The notes below the pieces were generated by a model, which was given only the letters and a program-made list of their open reading frames with translations, did not search any database and had not been told where the DNA came from. A program made the position numbers and the translations under genes. A stretch of 64,000 nt of DNA from Bacillus sp. (in: firmicutes) (lineage in GTDB: Bacteria > Bacillota > Bacilli > Bacillales > Bacillaceae): positions 122,648 to 186,647 of the forward strand of contig JAPSLL010000001.1 of assembly GCA_031180805.1 (NCBI GenBank). Direction: 5' to 3'. This document shows positions 51,739-61,579 of this stretch, one piece after another. Within the stretch, counting starts at the first letter, position 1; each line of letters opens with the position of its first letter.

Positions 51739-52614
51739 TTACTCAATATTTTGGACTTGTTCCTTTATTTTTTCAATAATACTTTTTAATTCGACAACAT
51801 TTTTTGCTATCAACTGATCATTTGCTTTAGATCCTATCGTATTAACTTCTCGGTTTAGCTCTTGTACTAGAAAATCAAGCTTTCTCCCAATCGGTTCATC
51901 TATATGAATTGTATCAGCAAATTGTTGGATGTGGCTATGTATTCTTGTTATTTCTTCACTGATATCTGCTTTTTCGGCAAATATTGCTACTTCGGTTAAA
52001 ATACGCTGTTCATCTACTTTGCCTTGCACATATTCCGAAATTCGCATTTCTATTCGCTCTCGGTACTGATCAATAACATTAGGTGCCAATTCCTCTAATT
52101 CAACTGTTAGCTTCTTCATTAGCTCAAGTCGATTCAACAAGTCTAGTTTAAGCTGATTACCTTCCGCTTTTCGCATATCCACTAGCTGTCTTGTCGCTTC
52201 TTCAAGAATTTGCAATAGCTCCGATTCAATTGAATGATTTATTACAGGCTTTTCAATTATTTCGATGCTTTCTTTTAAAGATAAAATGTGTTCAAGCTTT
52301 ACATCATCATGTAACGAATAACGTTTTTTCATCATGTTCAATGAATCAATATATTCAGAAATGAGATCCCAGTCAACTTGAATGGTTTTATCTAAAAATG
52401 TATCACCTTCAAAATTGATATAAACCTCTACTCTTCCTCTTCGAATGAAGCGGTTGATCAGTTTCTTCATTTTATCTTCATAAACAATAAGCTGTTTCGG
52501 CATCTTTAGTGCGATATCTAGAAACCTGTGATTCACAGATTTCATTTCAACCGTCATTGAAATCGAGTCAACTTGACCGGTTGCACGACCATAGCCTGTC
52601 ATACTAACTACCAT
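51739..52614 (-). CDS. YicC/YloC family endoribonuclease
   Basis: The family was recently shown to contain RNases acting on mRNA or sRNA. MVVSMTGYGRATG at the N-terminus, NHRFLDIALKMPKQL, and the C-terminal EPIGRKLDFLVQELNREVNT with GSKANDQ are diagnostic. The length is 291 residues. It lies 72 bases upstream of remA. I use no gene symbol beyond the B. subtilis locus name yloC. Confidence 0.93.
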   Translation of the reverse strand: MVVSMTGYGRATGQVDSISMTVEMKSVNHRFLDIALKMPKQLIVYEDKMKKLINRFIRRGRVEVYINFEGDTFLDKTIQVDWDLISEYIDSLNMMKKRYSLHDDVKLEHILSLKESIEIIEKPVINHSIESELLQILEEATRQLVDMRKAEGNQLKLDLLNRLELMKKLTVELEELAPNVIDQYRERIEMRISEYVQGKVDEQRILTEVAIFAEKADISEEITRIHSHIQQFADTIHIDEPIGRKLDFLVQELNREVNTIGSKANDQLIAKNVVELKSIIEKIKEQVQNIE

Positions 52615-52844
52615 AACGGATTACAACACTTCCCTCACTAAAACGATTATCAATCTATTGATATAATAATACTACATTAAACGATCATAATGATGAAATC
52701 AAAGTTATCCTGATAAAAATAAGATTTATTTATATATAATTGCTAAAAACATTTTTGAGAAGAGCTTTCTAATCGCTATATCAAATAGTATTATCGTGAC
52801 AGTGAAATTTTGCAAAAATCTGTTAAATCATCTTGTATAGTTCA

Positions 52845-52890
52845 AAATAAAATCCAAAAGGGATGACTTTTGGGTCACCCCTTTTGGATT
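52845..52890 (-). terminator. Intrinsic terminator of yloB
   Basis: A 12-bp stem, AATCCAAAAGGG (52851-52862) with CCCTTTTGGATT (52879-52890), plus an inner TGAC/GTCA stem; on the minus strand GGATTTTATTTTG follows. It lies 11 bases after the yloB stop. The rest of 52615-52844 holds no gene. Confidence 0.85.
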
Positions 52891-52900
52891 ATATCATAGA

Positions 52901-55579
52901 TTATGCTGTTTTTCTTGTTAAAAGTGACCCCGCTAATAAAAAAGTTGGGATCGCAGACATTCCTAAAATTAATAGCCAATCTCTTAATAAAATTGGGATC
53001 GTATGGAATATCGGCTGTAACGGTGGATAATAAATGACTACAAGCATTAACAAAATGGAAGAAACGACCGCGCCAATTAGATACATATTTTCAAACGGAT
53101 TTCTATCAAAAATAGATTTTTCACTTCGACAATCAAATACATGGATAAGCTGTGCCATAACGAGTGTAGCAAAGGCAACAGTTTGAGCATATGCGAGATC
53201 GTTTGGATTACGATAATACACGATCATAAATGCAGCTAATGTCACAATCCCAATTAAAAACCCTCTAGAGACAACCTTCCAACCGAGTCCTCTCGAAAAA
53301 ACACCTTCTTTAGGATGACGCGGTTTTCTCTTCATTAAATCTCCTTCTGGCTGATCTAAGCCTAAGGCCATTGCGGGAAGTCCATCTGTTACTAGATTCA
53401 CCCATAAAATTTGAATCGGAACGAGTGGTAATGGAAGCCCTAAAATCATCGCAAATAACATTACAAGGATTTCCCCTACATTTGATGCAAGTAAATAACG
53501 GATAAATTTTCTAATATTTTCATAGATATTTCTGCCTTCTTTAATGGCTGATTTGATAGTGGCAAAATTATCATCTACTAATACAAGTGATGAAGCCTCT
53601 TTCGCAACATCTGTACCGGTTATCCCCATCGATATCCCAATATCAGCTGCCTTTATTGCAGGAGCATCATTTACTCCATCACCTGTCATTGCAACAATAT
53701 GGCCTTTATTTTGTAATGCTTTAACGATTTTTAGCTTATGTTCTGGTGAAACTCTCGCAAAAACATACACGTCATCAACAATTTCCTCTAGCTCCTCAAC
53801 GGAAAGTGAGGATAGCTCTCTTCCCTCTAAAACCTTCCCATTCGTCGGTAAAATATTTAGCTGTTTCGCAATTGCTTTTGCGGTTATAACATGATCTCCA
53901 GTAATCATAACTGTTTTTATACCTGCATCACGGCATTCCTTGACAGCCTGTTTCACTTCTGGGCGTGGAGGGTCAATCATTCCTTGTAAGCCTATAAAAA
54001 CTAAATCCTTCTCAGCTTCATAGCTCGTTTCAATACGCTCTGTAGATGAAAGCGGCTTAAAGGCGATTGCAATTGTTCGCAAAGCCTGGGAAGCAAGAGA
54101 CTCTATTGCTGCCTTTACTTTCTCTTCATACTCACGTGTTAATCCCTCTTGTCTTTCATTCCATAAAATACTTTTCGAAATACCTAATAAAACATCTGGT
54201 GCACCCTTTGTTACAACAAAACGCTTACCGTTTTTATCTTTAACGATAACACTCATCATTTTTCTGACAGAATCGAACGGAAACTCTTCGACAACGTCAA
54301 AGCTTCTATACAGATTTTCCTTTTTTAAACCAGCCTTCATCGCAGCAACTAGCAATGCCCCTTCAGTCGGATCACCATCTAAAATATAATCGTTGTCTTT
54401 TTCCATAATGGCAGCACTATTGCATAATGCACCAAACGTTAAAATTTGCTGTAATGTTTTCGTTTTGGCAACATCGATTTCCTTATCACGATACATGAAT
54501 TCTCCATGTGGATGGTAGCCAGTACCGCTCACATTCCAGACTTTGTCACTTGACCAAATTTGAGTGACAGTCATTTTATTTTGTGTCATAGTACCTGTTT
54601 TATCTGAACAAATGACTGAGGCACAGCCTAATGTTTCAACAGCCGGTAACTTCCGAACGATGGAGTTTTGTTTAATCATTCTCTGTACACCTAGAGATAG
54701 TGCAACCGTTACAATGGCCGGTAGCCCTTCTGGTATTGCTGCAACTGCTAATGATACACCTGCTAAGAACATATTATAGATGTCATGACCTTGTAATACA
54801 CCGATTCCGACAACAAGTATCGTTAATAATAATGCTACTACTATTAAAATTTTCCCTAGCTGTTCTAACCGTCTTTGCAGTGGTGTTTCCATTGTTTCTG
54901 CATTTTGTAATAAATCAGCAATTTGTCCCATCGCTGTATTCATACCTGTACCAACAACAACCCCGATTCCAGATCCCCTAGTAACTAAAGTCCCCATGAA
55001 TACCATATTCGTTAAATCGCCAATCCCAACATCTTTACCAACAATCGGTTGAATTGACTTTTGTACTGGGAGAGATTCACCAGTCAAAGCAGATTCTTCA
55101 ACCTCTAAGCTCTTTGATTCAATGAGTCGCATATCAGCACCAATGCGATCTCCACTTGTAAATTTAACAACATCACCTGGTACTAATTCTTTTGACAAAA
55201 CCCTAACCCATTCACCATTTCGTAGTGCAACTACTTGTGGTGCTGAAAGCTCTTTTAGTGCCTCTAAAGATTTCTCTGCTCTTCTTTCCTGAAAAAACCC
55301 AAGGATTCCATTTACAACGACGATCGCAATGATTGCGATTGCATCAATGTATTCTCCTAGTAATCCTGAGATTAATGTTGCTGCTAATAAAACGAGCACC
55401 ATAAAATCTTTAAATTGATTTAAAAATAATAGTATTGCAGACGGTCTTTCAGCTTCTTTTAATTCATTAAAGCCAAATTTTTGCTCGCGCTGTTTCACTT
55501 CCTTTGACGTTAACCCCGATTCGACATCAGTATTAATTGCATTCGTAACCTCATCTGTTCTCATTTCATGCCATTTCAT
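52901..55579 (-). CDS. P-type Ca2+-transporting ATPase (SERCA-like, YloB)
   Basis: This is a membrane pump of the P2A class. The phosphorylation motif is CSDKTGTMTQNK, TGES is in SALTGESLPVQ, and the hinge is MTGDGVNDAPAIKAADIG. The membrane motif AVAAIPEGLPAIVTVALS and the later NVGEILVMLFAMILGLPLP / LWVNLVTDGLPAMALGLD supply the calcium-binding residues. Around ten membrane helices are expected. The length is 892 residues. In B. subtilis YloB is a spore-related Ca2+ ATPase, as I recall. It is divergent from rqcH. Confidence 0.95.
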   Translation of the reverse strand: MKWHEMRTDEVTNAINTDVESGLTSKEVKQREQKFGFNELKEAERPSAILLFLNQFKDFMVLVLLAATLISGLLGEYIDAIAIIAIVVVNGILGFFQERRAEKSLEALKELSAPQVVALRNGEWVRVLSKELVPGDVVKFTSGDRIGADMRLIESKSLEVEESALTGESLPVQKSIQPIVGKDVGIGDLTNMVFMGTLVTRGSGIGVVVGTGMNTAMGQIADLLQNAETMETPLQRRLEQLGKILIVVALLLTILVVGIGVLQGHDIYNMFLAGVSLAVAAIPEGLPAIVTVALSLGVQRMIKQNSIVRKLPAVETLGCASVICSDKTGTMTQNKMTVTQIWSSDKVWNVSGTGYHPHGEFMYRDKEIDVAKTKTLQQILTFGALCNSAAIMEKDNDYILDGDPTEGALLVAAMKAGLKKENLYRSFDVVEEFPFDSVRKMMSVIVKDKNGKRFVVTKGAPDVLLGISKSILWNERQEGLTREYEEKVKAAIESLASQALRTIAIAFKPLSSTERIETSYEAEKDLVFIGLQGMIDPPRPEVKQAVKECRDAGIKTVMITGDHVITAKAIAKQLNILPTNGKVLEGRELSSLSVEELEEIVDDVYVFARVSPEHKLKIVKALQNKGHIVAMTGDGVNDAPAIKAADIGISMGITGTDVAKEASSLVLVDDNFATIKSAIKEGRNIYENIRKFIRYLLASNVGEILVMLFAMILGLPLPLVPIQILWVNLVTDGLPAMALGLDQPEGDLMKRKPRHPKEGVFSRGLGWKVVSRGFLIGIVTLAAFMIVYYRNPNDLAYAQTVAFATLVMAQLIHVFDCRSEKSIFDRNPFENMYLIGAVVSSILLMLVVIYYPPLQPIFHTIPILLRDWLLILGMSAIPTFLLAGSLLTRKTA

Positions 55580-55628
55580 TTATTCCCTACACACCCCTTA
55601 AACAGAATGATACTTACATCAAAAGATA

Positions 55629-55669
55629 AATGTTCTTAAATCATGAACTGTTTCCTCATGAAGAACATT
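55629..55669. repeat. Imperfect inverted repeat in the yloB leader
   Basis: AATGTTCTT-aaa-TCATGA (55629-55646) faces TCATGAAGAACATT (55656-55669). It lies 50-90 bases upstream of the yloB start on the minus strand and about 120 bases upstream of rqcH. It may be an operator or an mRNA hairpin. Confidence 0.5.
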
Positions 55670-55705
55670 CCACTCCTTCTTCATACTTGTCTATAAGACA
55701 ACTTA

Positions 55706-55734
55706 TTCAGACTCGTCCTAAAACATGCTATAAT
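55706..55734 (+). promoter_or_regulatory. Sigma-A promoter of rqcH
   Basis: Extended -10 TGCTATAAT (55726-55734) with TTCAGA as -35 (55706-55711) at 17 bp, about 57 bases upstream of the rqcH ATG. Confidence 0.7.
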
Positions 55735-55790
55735 CAAATAGAAAAGTTTGAATACATTTAACGGTATTTATTTAAAGGAGACTGTAAGAA

Positions 55791-57506
55791 ATGTCATTTG
55801 ATGGTTTGTTTACATATGCAATTACAAAAGAATTAAAGGATTCACTTTTAAATGGGAAAGTGACAAAAATACATCAACCATATAAATATGATCTTATTTT
55901 TCAAATAAGATCAGGTGGAAAAAACCATCGTTTATTTCTTTCGGCACACCCGAGCTATGCAAGAATTCATTTAACAAATGAAGCCTATGATAACCCAAGT
56001 GAACCTCCAATGTTTTGCATGCTACTCAGAAAACATTTAGAGGGTGGGTTCATTGAAAATATTGAACAACTTGACATGGAAAGAATAATCATATTGGACA
56101 TTAAAAGCAGAAATGAGCTAGGGGATATTACAGAAAAACGTCTAATGATTGAAATTATGGGGAGACATAGCAATATTATTCTCGTTGATAAGGAAAAGGA
56201 CATGATATTGGATAGTATCAAGCATTTGTCTCCAGCAGTTAACAGACATCGAACTGTTCTTCCCGGCCACCAATACGTTTTACCGCCAAGCCAAGGAAAG
56301 GTAAATCCGTTTGAAGCAGATGAAGAAACAGTATTGAAAAAGCTAGATTTTAACTCTGGTAAATTAGATAAGCAGCTTGTGGAACAGTTTGCGGGAATTT
56401 CACCTTTATTTGCGAAAGAGGCTCTTTATCGTTCAGGCTTGGTTAACCGAAAAACACTTCCAAGCACCTTTTTAGCGATGATGACTGAGCTAAAAGAGAA
56501 GCAAATCCTCCCAAGCATTTATTATCAAGATAAAAAAGAACTGTTTTATATGATGAGGTTAACTCATATCGAAACATCTGAAACAAAAACGTTTGCAACG
56601 ATTTCCGAATTGCTAGATCGTTACTATTACGGGAAAGCTGAGCGTGACCGTGTTAAACAACAAGGGAATGATTTAGAACGGTTTATTATTAATGAAAAGA
56701 AAAAAAATGAAAAGAAAATCAAAAAATTAGAAGCGACTCTTGACCAAGCTGAAAAGGCTAATCAATATCAGCTTTTCGGAGAATTATTAACTGCAAATCT
56801 CTATTCGATTAAGAAGGGTGATAAAACAGCTGAGGTTATCAATTATTATGATGAGACGGGAAGCACTGTTATCATTCCGTTAGATGTTCAAAAATCTCCA
56901 TCCGAAAATGCTCAAAAATATTTCTCTAAATACCAAAAAGCAAAAAATTCTGTTGAAGTCGTCCAAGAACAAATCTCGATTGCCAAAGATGAAATTGACT
57001 ATTTTGAACGGATTATTCAACAGCTTGAATCAGCATCACCAAGAGATATTGAAGAAATTAGAGAAGAGCTAATAGAGGGTGGCTATTTAAAGCAACGTCA
57101 ATCACGAGGCACGAAAAAGAAAAAAAACATAAAACCGATTATCGAACAGTATGTTGCAAGTGATGGTACAGAAATTTTAGTTGGCAAAAACAATAAACAA
57201 AATGAATATTTAACAAACAAGCTTGCAGCAAGGGATGATTTATGGTTCCATACGAAAGATATTCCAGGCTCACATGTTGTTATCCGCAGTAAAAGTCCTT
57301 CTAATGAATCCATTTTAGAAGCGGCAAATATCGCTGCATATTTTAGTAAAGCAAGGAACTCAAGCTCCGTACCTGTTGATTATACCGCTATCAGACATGT
57401 AAAAAAGCCGAACGGTTCAAAGCCTGGATATGTCATTTACGAAAATCAGCAAACCATTTTTGTTACTCCTGATGAAGACTTAGTTTTCCGTTTACGAAAA
57501 GGATAA
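55791..57506 (+). CDS. rqcH: RqcH (YloA), ribosome quality-control NFACT protein
   Basis: RqcH binds obstructed 50S-peptidyl-tRNA complexes and recruits Ala-tRNA to add C-terminal alanine tails (Rqc2/NEMF homologue). The NFACT-N domain ([17 protein letters not shown]) is followed by a helix-hairpin-helix region, a long coiled coil (about residues 280-420) and the NFACT-R domain with [35 protein letters not shown] and [18 protein letters not shown]. The 571-residue length is normal. AAAGGAG precedes the ATG. It was once annotated as a fibronectin-binding protein. Confidence 0.96.
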   Translation: MSFDGLFTYAITKELKDSLLNGKVTKIHQPYKYDLIFQIRSGGKNHRLFLSAHPSYARIHLTNEAYDNPSEPPMFCMLLRKHLEGGFIENIEQLDMERIIILDIKSRNELGDITEKRLMIEIMGRHSNIILVDKEKDMILDSIKHLSPAVNRHRTVLPGHQYVLPPSQGKVNPFEADEETVLKKLDFNSGKLDKQLVEQFAGISPLFAKEALYRSGLVNRKTLPSTFLAMMTELKEKQILPSIYYQDKKELFYMMRLTHIETSETKTFATISELLDRYYYGKAERDRVKQQGNDLERFIINEKKKNEKKIKKLEATLDQAEKANQYQLFGELLTANLYSIKKGDKTAEVINYYDETGSTVIIPLDVQKSPSENAQKYFSKYQKAKNSVEVVQEQISIAKDEIDYFERIIQQLESASPRDIEEIREELIEGGYLKQRQSRGTKKKKNIKPIIEQYVASDGTEILVGKNNKQNEYLTNKLAARDDLWFHTKDIPGSHVVIRSKSPSNESILEAANIAAYFSKARNSSSVPVDYTAIRHVKKPNGSKPGYVIYENQQTIFVTPDEDLVFRLRKG

Positions 57507-57523
57507 ATCCTTGATTTACTCGA

Positions 57524-57570
57524 TAAAAAACACCCCGCAAATGCTAGATTGGTGTCTAACATTTACGGGG
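57524..57570 (-). terminator. Intrinsic terminator of the SH3b glucosaminidase gene
   Basis: A 16-bp stem (57533-57548 with 57555-57570). On the minus-strand RNA its two imperfect pairs are G-U wobbles, and TGTTTTTTATC follows. On the plus strand they would be C-A mismatches without a T run, so it points to the minus strand, 58 bases after the glucosaminidase stop. Confidence 0.88.
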
Positions 57571-57628
57571 CATTTCACTTTTGTCGCTGCTTTTTCATTT
57601 ATCCTCAAAAAAGGATATCTTTTATGTT

Positions 57629-60600
57629 TTATGATTTGTATTGAGGTATTTCCAACACTAATTTATATGAATCTAATAAACTATATAAATTATAAATTTG
57701 CGAAACCTGTTTTGCTGCCCAGCCAATATCTGTTGCATACTGATGTGATGCATAGCCATTTTTCACAGCTGCAGCAGGATTCCATCTCATTTTATACAAA
57801 GTATCTTGTCCAGCACTTATATACCCTTGTGCAATAAATTTCGCTCCTCCGATAATGGCTGCTTCTGGAGTAAACCATCCTGCATTATATGCATATTGAG
57901 CACCACTTGATAATGCTGTTCCATCATATGCACCAATTCCATACATATTATAAACAGTCTTTCCGTTAACTATAACTCCTGTAGCAAGCTCGGAAGTCCC
58001 ATTTCCTGTTTCAAGTAATGCATGAGAAATTAAATATAGTTCATTAACATTATATTTCTCCGCAGCTGAGATAAACGCATCTGCTTTACCTGCAAGAATT
58101 CCTTTACCTGCTAGGATTTTATTATTAACTTCCTTTGCATCTAAATTAGCAGTTACAGATAATTTAAGGAATTGTAGTGAATCTACAGTTGTACCTAGGA
58201 AATTAGAAGGATTAAGGAAATAACTTACATCTTCAGGGCTAGCATTTACCCAAGACTTATTATAGTTAACTTGATACCAATAGTAACCATCTGAACCTAG
58301 TACTTTTGATATGATTTGCAAATTTTCACCCTTATTTACTTTTCCAACTACCCAATGATTCGTACCTGCTCCACCACGTACATTCCAACCGCTACTTTTT
58401 ACTGTACCTGACGTCGAACTAGTTAATGTTAAGGCATCTTCTCTTATGTATGTATGATACTTTTTATCAGTCTGTGGATTTGCCTTCATTTGGATATTCG
58501 TCATATCTTCCAAAGTAATATCATATGATTCTGTTATTTTTTCAGCATCCCCATTAGAAGTACCTGGATTATATGGTTCGTTTGAAGTAAGATATTCAGA
58601 ACTTACATACCCTGTTTTTCCATTCGCTGATACCTTCGCCCAATTATTTTCCTCTGAATAAACTGTTACAATTGTACCTCTTGGCAGTTTTGCTATAATC
58701 GACGCTGATGTCGATGCACTTGAGCGCATATTTAACGTCGAACCGACCATTACGTCGACATATTTAATGATCCCTTCATTTTCGGCTGGAGTCTCGGGTT
58801 TTGAGCCTCCATTGTTATCAGTCGGGATTTCTGTATCTATGCTGGAAGTTGGTTTTGTTTTTGAAATATAATCTGCGCTTACATATCCCATTTTTCCATA
58901 TGCTTCAATTTTCGCCCAGCCATTCTGAATCGAATGTACAGTTACCTCTAGTCCTCTTGGAAGCTTCACAATAATCGAGGATGATGTTGAAGCACTAGTG
59001 CGCATATTTAAACTTGAACCTAAAGAAACATTTACATACATGACTTCCGTTTTTTCTTCTTCTTTTGGAGCATCTGGCTTAGAAATTGGTGCTGTTGTTC
59101 CAAGAAATTGTGAACTTACATACCCTTCTATATTATTCACCTTTATTTTTGCCCAGCCGTTTGTCTCTGAATATACGAGTACCTTAGTTCCATTAGTTAA
59201 TTTTGTTATTACCTTCGCACTAGTTGAAGGTGACTGTCTAACATTTAAAGCAGAGTTTTCACTCACTTCAACATATTTTGTTGTTGTCGTTGATGAATCT
59301 ATATTTTCCTCCGTACCTGGCTTAGATGCTGAAAGGTATTGACTACTTACATATCCAATTTGACCAAACGCCTCAATCTTTGCCCATCCATTCGATATAG
59401 AATAGACCTTTACTTCCTTACCCTTTGCCAGTTTAAAGATAATGGAAGAGGATGTTGATGGGCCCTTTCTCATATTTAGTGAGCCACTACTCACATTCAC
59501 ATATTGCTTAGTGGCGACCGGTGAATTAGATGAGTTATCTGAGTTATCGTGCTCTGTATCTTTCAATTTTAAATATTTTGTACTAACGTAGCCCTCTTTT
59601 CCTGCTACCTTTACCTTTGACCATCCATTTGCTTCGGAAATTACCGTTACGGCTGTTCCATTTTTTAACGATGCTAGTACACTTGAGCTTGTTGAATTAC
59701 TCGCTCGTAAGTTCAATGAACCGCTGCTTACATTTACATATTTCGTTGTTGTATGTGTATTTGTATCTGGAATGGTTGTGTTGCCATTTTGTTCTTTATT
59801 CGACGAAAGGTATTTCGTACTTACATAGCCTTCCTTCCCTGCTACTTTTACCTTTGACCATCCATTTGCTTCGGAAATTACGGTTACCGCTGTTCCTTTT
59901 TTCAAGGATGCTAGTACACTCGAGCTTGTTGAATTACTCGCTCGTAAGTTCAATGAACCACTGCTTACATTTACATATTTTGTTTCATTCTTTGCTGTAT
60001 TTGGGCTCGTATTCGTATTGGTTGTGTCACCACTTTGTTCTTTATTCGTTGAAAGGTATTTCGTACTTACATAGCCCTCTTTCCCCGCTACCTTTACCTT
60101 TGACCATCCATTTGCTTCGGAAATAACCATTACAGCTGTTCCTTTTTTTAAGGTTGCCAATACACTCGAACTTGTTGAATTACTTGCGCGTAAATTCAAT
60201 GAACCACTGCTTACATTCACATATTTTGTTTCATTCGTTGCTGTATTTGGGTTCGTGTCCGTATTTGTTGAGTTGCCACTTTGAACTTTTTTGGATGAAA
60301 TAAATGTTGAACTGACGTAGCCCTCTTTTCCTGCTACCTTTACCTTTGACCATCCATTTGCTTCAGAGAGAACCGTTACAGCTGTTCCATTTTTTAAAGT
60401 TGCAAGTACATTTGAGCTTGTTGAATTACTCGCTCGTAAATTCAATGAACCGCTGCTTACATTCACATATTTTGTTTCATTAGTTGATGCACTTGCTTGT
60501 GTAGTTGTACTTGAATTTGTGTTGTTAGTTGTATTCGTACTGCTTGTACTTTCTTTTGTTGTTATGTATTGTGAACTTACATACCCTTCTTTTCCTGCTA

Positions 60601-61090
60601 CTTTTACCTTTGACCATCCATTTGCTTCAGATAGGACGGTTACCGCTGTTCCATTCTTTATTGACATTATAAGTTGTGAACTAGTTGAAGTATTAGCTCG
60701 GAGGTTTAATGAGCCACTGTTTACTTTTACATATTTTATTACTGGATTATTCGTCTTTACTGATTCTTCAGTTCCGTTTGACTTAGTAGGAGATAAATAA
60801 TGTGAACTTACAAAACCAACTTTTCCATTAACTTTTACTTTCGACCATCCATTTGCTTCCGAATAAACGACGACTTCCGTATCTTTAATTAGAGTAGCAA
60901 TAACTTTAGCTGTTGTCGTTGCACTTTCCCGCAAATTTAGAAATCCATCATCAATGTCTACATATTTAATTGCCGTATTTTGAGAATTTTCACTAACTAA
61001 AGTCTCATGTTGGGCAGCGAGTACTGTTTCTTCATACGCAACTGTAGATAAAACAGCAAAGCAAACGCTAGGTAAAAATGCCTTTTTCAT
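57629..61090 (-). CDS. Secreted autolysin: SH3b-repeat glucosaminidase (GH73-like)
   Basis: The 1153-residue protein has a signal peptide (MKKAFLPSVCFAVLSTV, likely cleavage near VLAAQ, residue 25-27). Ten well-formed SH3b repeats of about 70-82 residues follow (core SLNLR...NGWSKVKVAGKEGYVSS), separated by Ser/Thr/Asn-rich linkers. An eleventh, diverged SH3-like module (GWNVRGGAGTNHWVVGKV) precedes the C-terminal glucosaminidase domain (about residues 970-1140). Its catalytic Glu1027 is in YLISHALLETGNGTSELATG, and VYNMYGIGAYDG and EAAIIGGAKFIAQGY are typical of LytD-like enzymes. SH3b repeats probably bind the wall. GGAGGAC precedes the ATG. It sits alone between two terminators, in a core region. 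Confidence 0.93.
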   Translation of the reverse strand: MKKAFLPSVCFAVLSTVAYEETVLAAQHETLVSENSQNTAIKYVDIDDGFLNLRESATTTAKVIATLIKDTEVVVYSEANGWSKVKVNGKVGFVSSHYLSPTKSNGTEESVKTNNPVIKYVKVNSGSLNLRANTSTSSQLIMSIKNGTAVTVLSEANGWSKVKVAGKEGYVSSQYITTKESTSSTNTTNNTNSSTTTQASASTNETKYVNVSSGSLNLRASNSTSSNVLATLKNGTAVTVLSEANGWSKVKVAGKEGYVSSTFISSKKVQSGNSTNTDTNPNTATNETKYVNVSSGSLNLRASNSTSSSVLATLKKGTAVMVISEANGWSKVKVAGKEGYVSTKYLSTNKEQSGDTTNTNTSPNTAKNETKYVNVSSGSLNLRASNSTSSSVLASLKKGTAVTVISEANGWSKVKVAGKEGYVSTKYLSSNKEQNGNTTIPDTNTHTTTKYVNVSSGSLNLRASNSTSSSVLASLKNGTAVTVISEANGWSKVKVAGKEGYVSTKYLKLKDTEHDNSDNSSNSPVATKQYVNVSSGSLNMRKGPSTSSSIIFKLAKGKEVKVYSISNGWAKIEAFGQIGYVSSQYLSASKPGTEENIDSSTTTTKYVEVSENSALNVRQSPSTSAKVITKLTNGTKVLVYSETNGWAKIKVNNIEGYVSSQFLGTTAPISKPDAPKEEEKTEVMYVNVSLGSSLNMRTSASTSSSIIVKLPRGLEVTVHSIQNGWAKIEAYGKMGYVSADYISKTKPTSSIDTEIPTDNNGGSKPETPAENEGIIKYVDVMVGSTLNMRSSASTSASIIAKLPRGTIVTVYSEENNWAKVSANGKTGYVSSEYLTSNEPYNPGTSNGDAEKITESYDITLEDMTNIQMKANPQTDKKYHTYIREDALTLTSSTSGTVKSSGWNVRGGAGTNHWVVGKVNKGENLQIISKVLGSDGYYWYQVNYNKSWVNASPEDVSYFLNPSNFLGTTVDSLQFLKLSVTANLDAKEVNNKILAGKGILAGKADAFISAAEKYNVNELYLISHALLETGNGTSELATGVIVNGKTVYNMYGIGAYDGTALSSGAQYAYNAGWFTPEAAIIGGAKFIAQGYISAGQDTLYKMRWNPAAAVKNGYASHQYATDIGWAAKQVSQIYNLYSLLDSYKLVLEIPQYKS
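59700..60480. repeat. Tandem coding repeats (four near-identical SH3b units)
   Basis: Repeats 3 to 6 of the glucosaminidase gene recur every 237-246 bases. The phrase AATGAAC-CGCTGCTTAC-type block recurs near 59715, 59952, 60198 and 60444. Their proteins share nearly all residues from YVNVSSGSLNLRASNSTSS to AGKEGYVS, pointing to recent duplication or ongoing conversion. Confidence 0.9.
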
Positions 61091-61579
61091 ATCGTCCTCC
61101 TATTAACCTATTATTCTTGAAAATGAAAATATCCATAGAACCAATTACCTAACACGCGAAAAAATGTTGAAATTTAGAAATATTTTAGGATAAAAGTAGC
61201 GAATAATTTCATATTAACATAGTTTTTATATAAATATGACGAAAGTTGTAGAAATTAGTATATTTTTACTAAAATTTTGGATAAATATACCATCATACGG
61301 ATATCTTCATTATTTAAAGGTAAAAACTTGTTTATACCACCAACAAAATTTCCCATTCTCATGAGTTCATGCTAAATTATTACATTTCTATTTTGAGCAT
61401 TAATCTTGCTTGATTTCCGTATGCCTATATTTTCATCATCTCTCCTAGTGCTTTTACACTACGTTATACCATTTATCCTCGACACGAATATATATTCCAT
61501 TCGCATATCCTATACAGCTATCATGACAAAACTGAATAAAAAAAAGATGGCTTGCAATAAATCGCAACCATCTCGTTTC
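61091..61579. other. 489-base intergenic region between sirC and the glucosaminidase gene
   Basis: AT-rich; no gene is supported (a 66-codon plus-strand frame at 61406-61606 has no ribosome binding site and overlaps the sirC terminator). It must hold the glucosaminidase promoter. I looked for a sigma-D type TAAA...GCCGATAT pair and did not find one. Confidence 0.5.
61538..61573 (-). terminator. Intrinsic terminator of the sulfur/siroheme operon
   Basis: GATGG-c-TTGC (61546-61555) pairs with GCAA-CCATC (61564-61572) with one bulge, and T8 follows on the minus strand; 7 bases after the sirC stop. Confidence 0.9.

Noticed and set aside
55791-57506. Fibronectin-binding surface protein
   Set aside because: No signal peptide or anchor; the NFACT-N/coiled-coil/NFACT-R order identifies cytoplasmic RqcH.
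59560-60720. Regularly spaced repeats as a CRISPR array
   Set aside because: Period of about 240 bases in one open frame encoding SH3b domains; no spacer-repeat structure.
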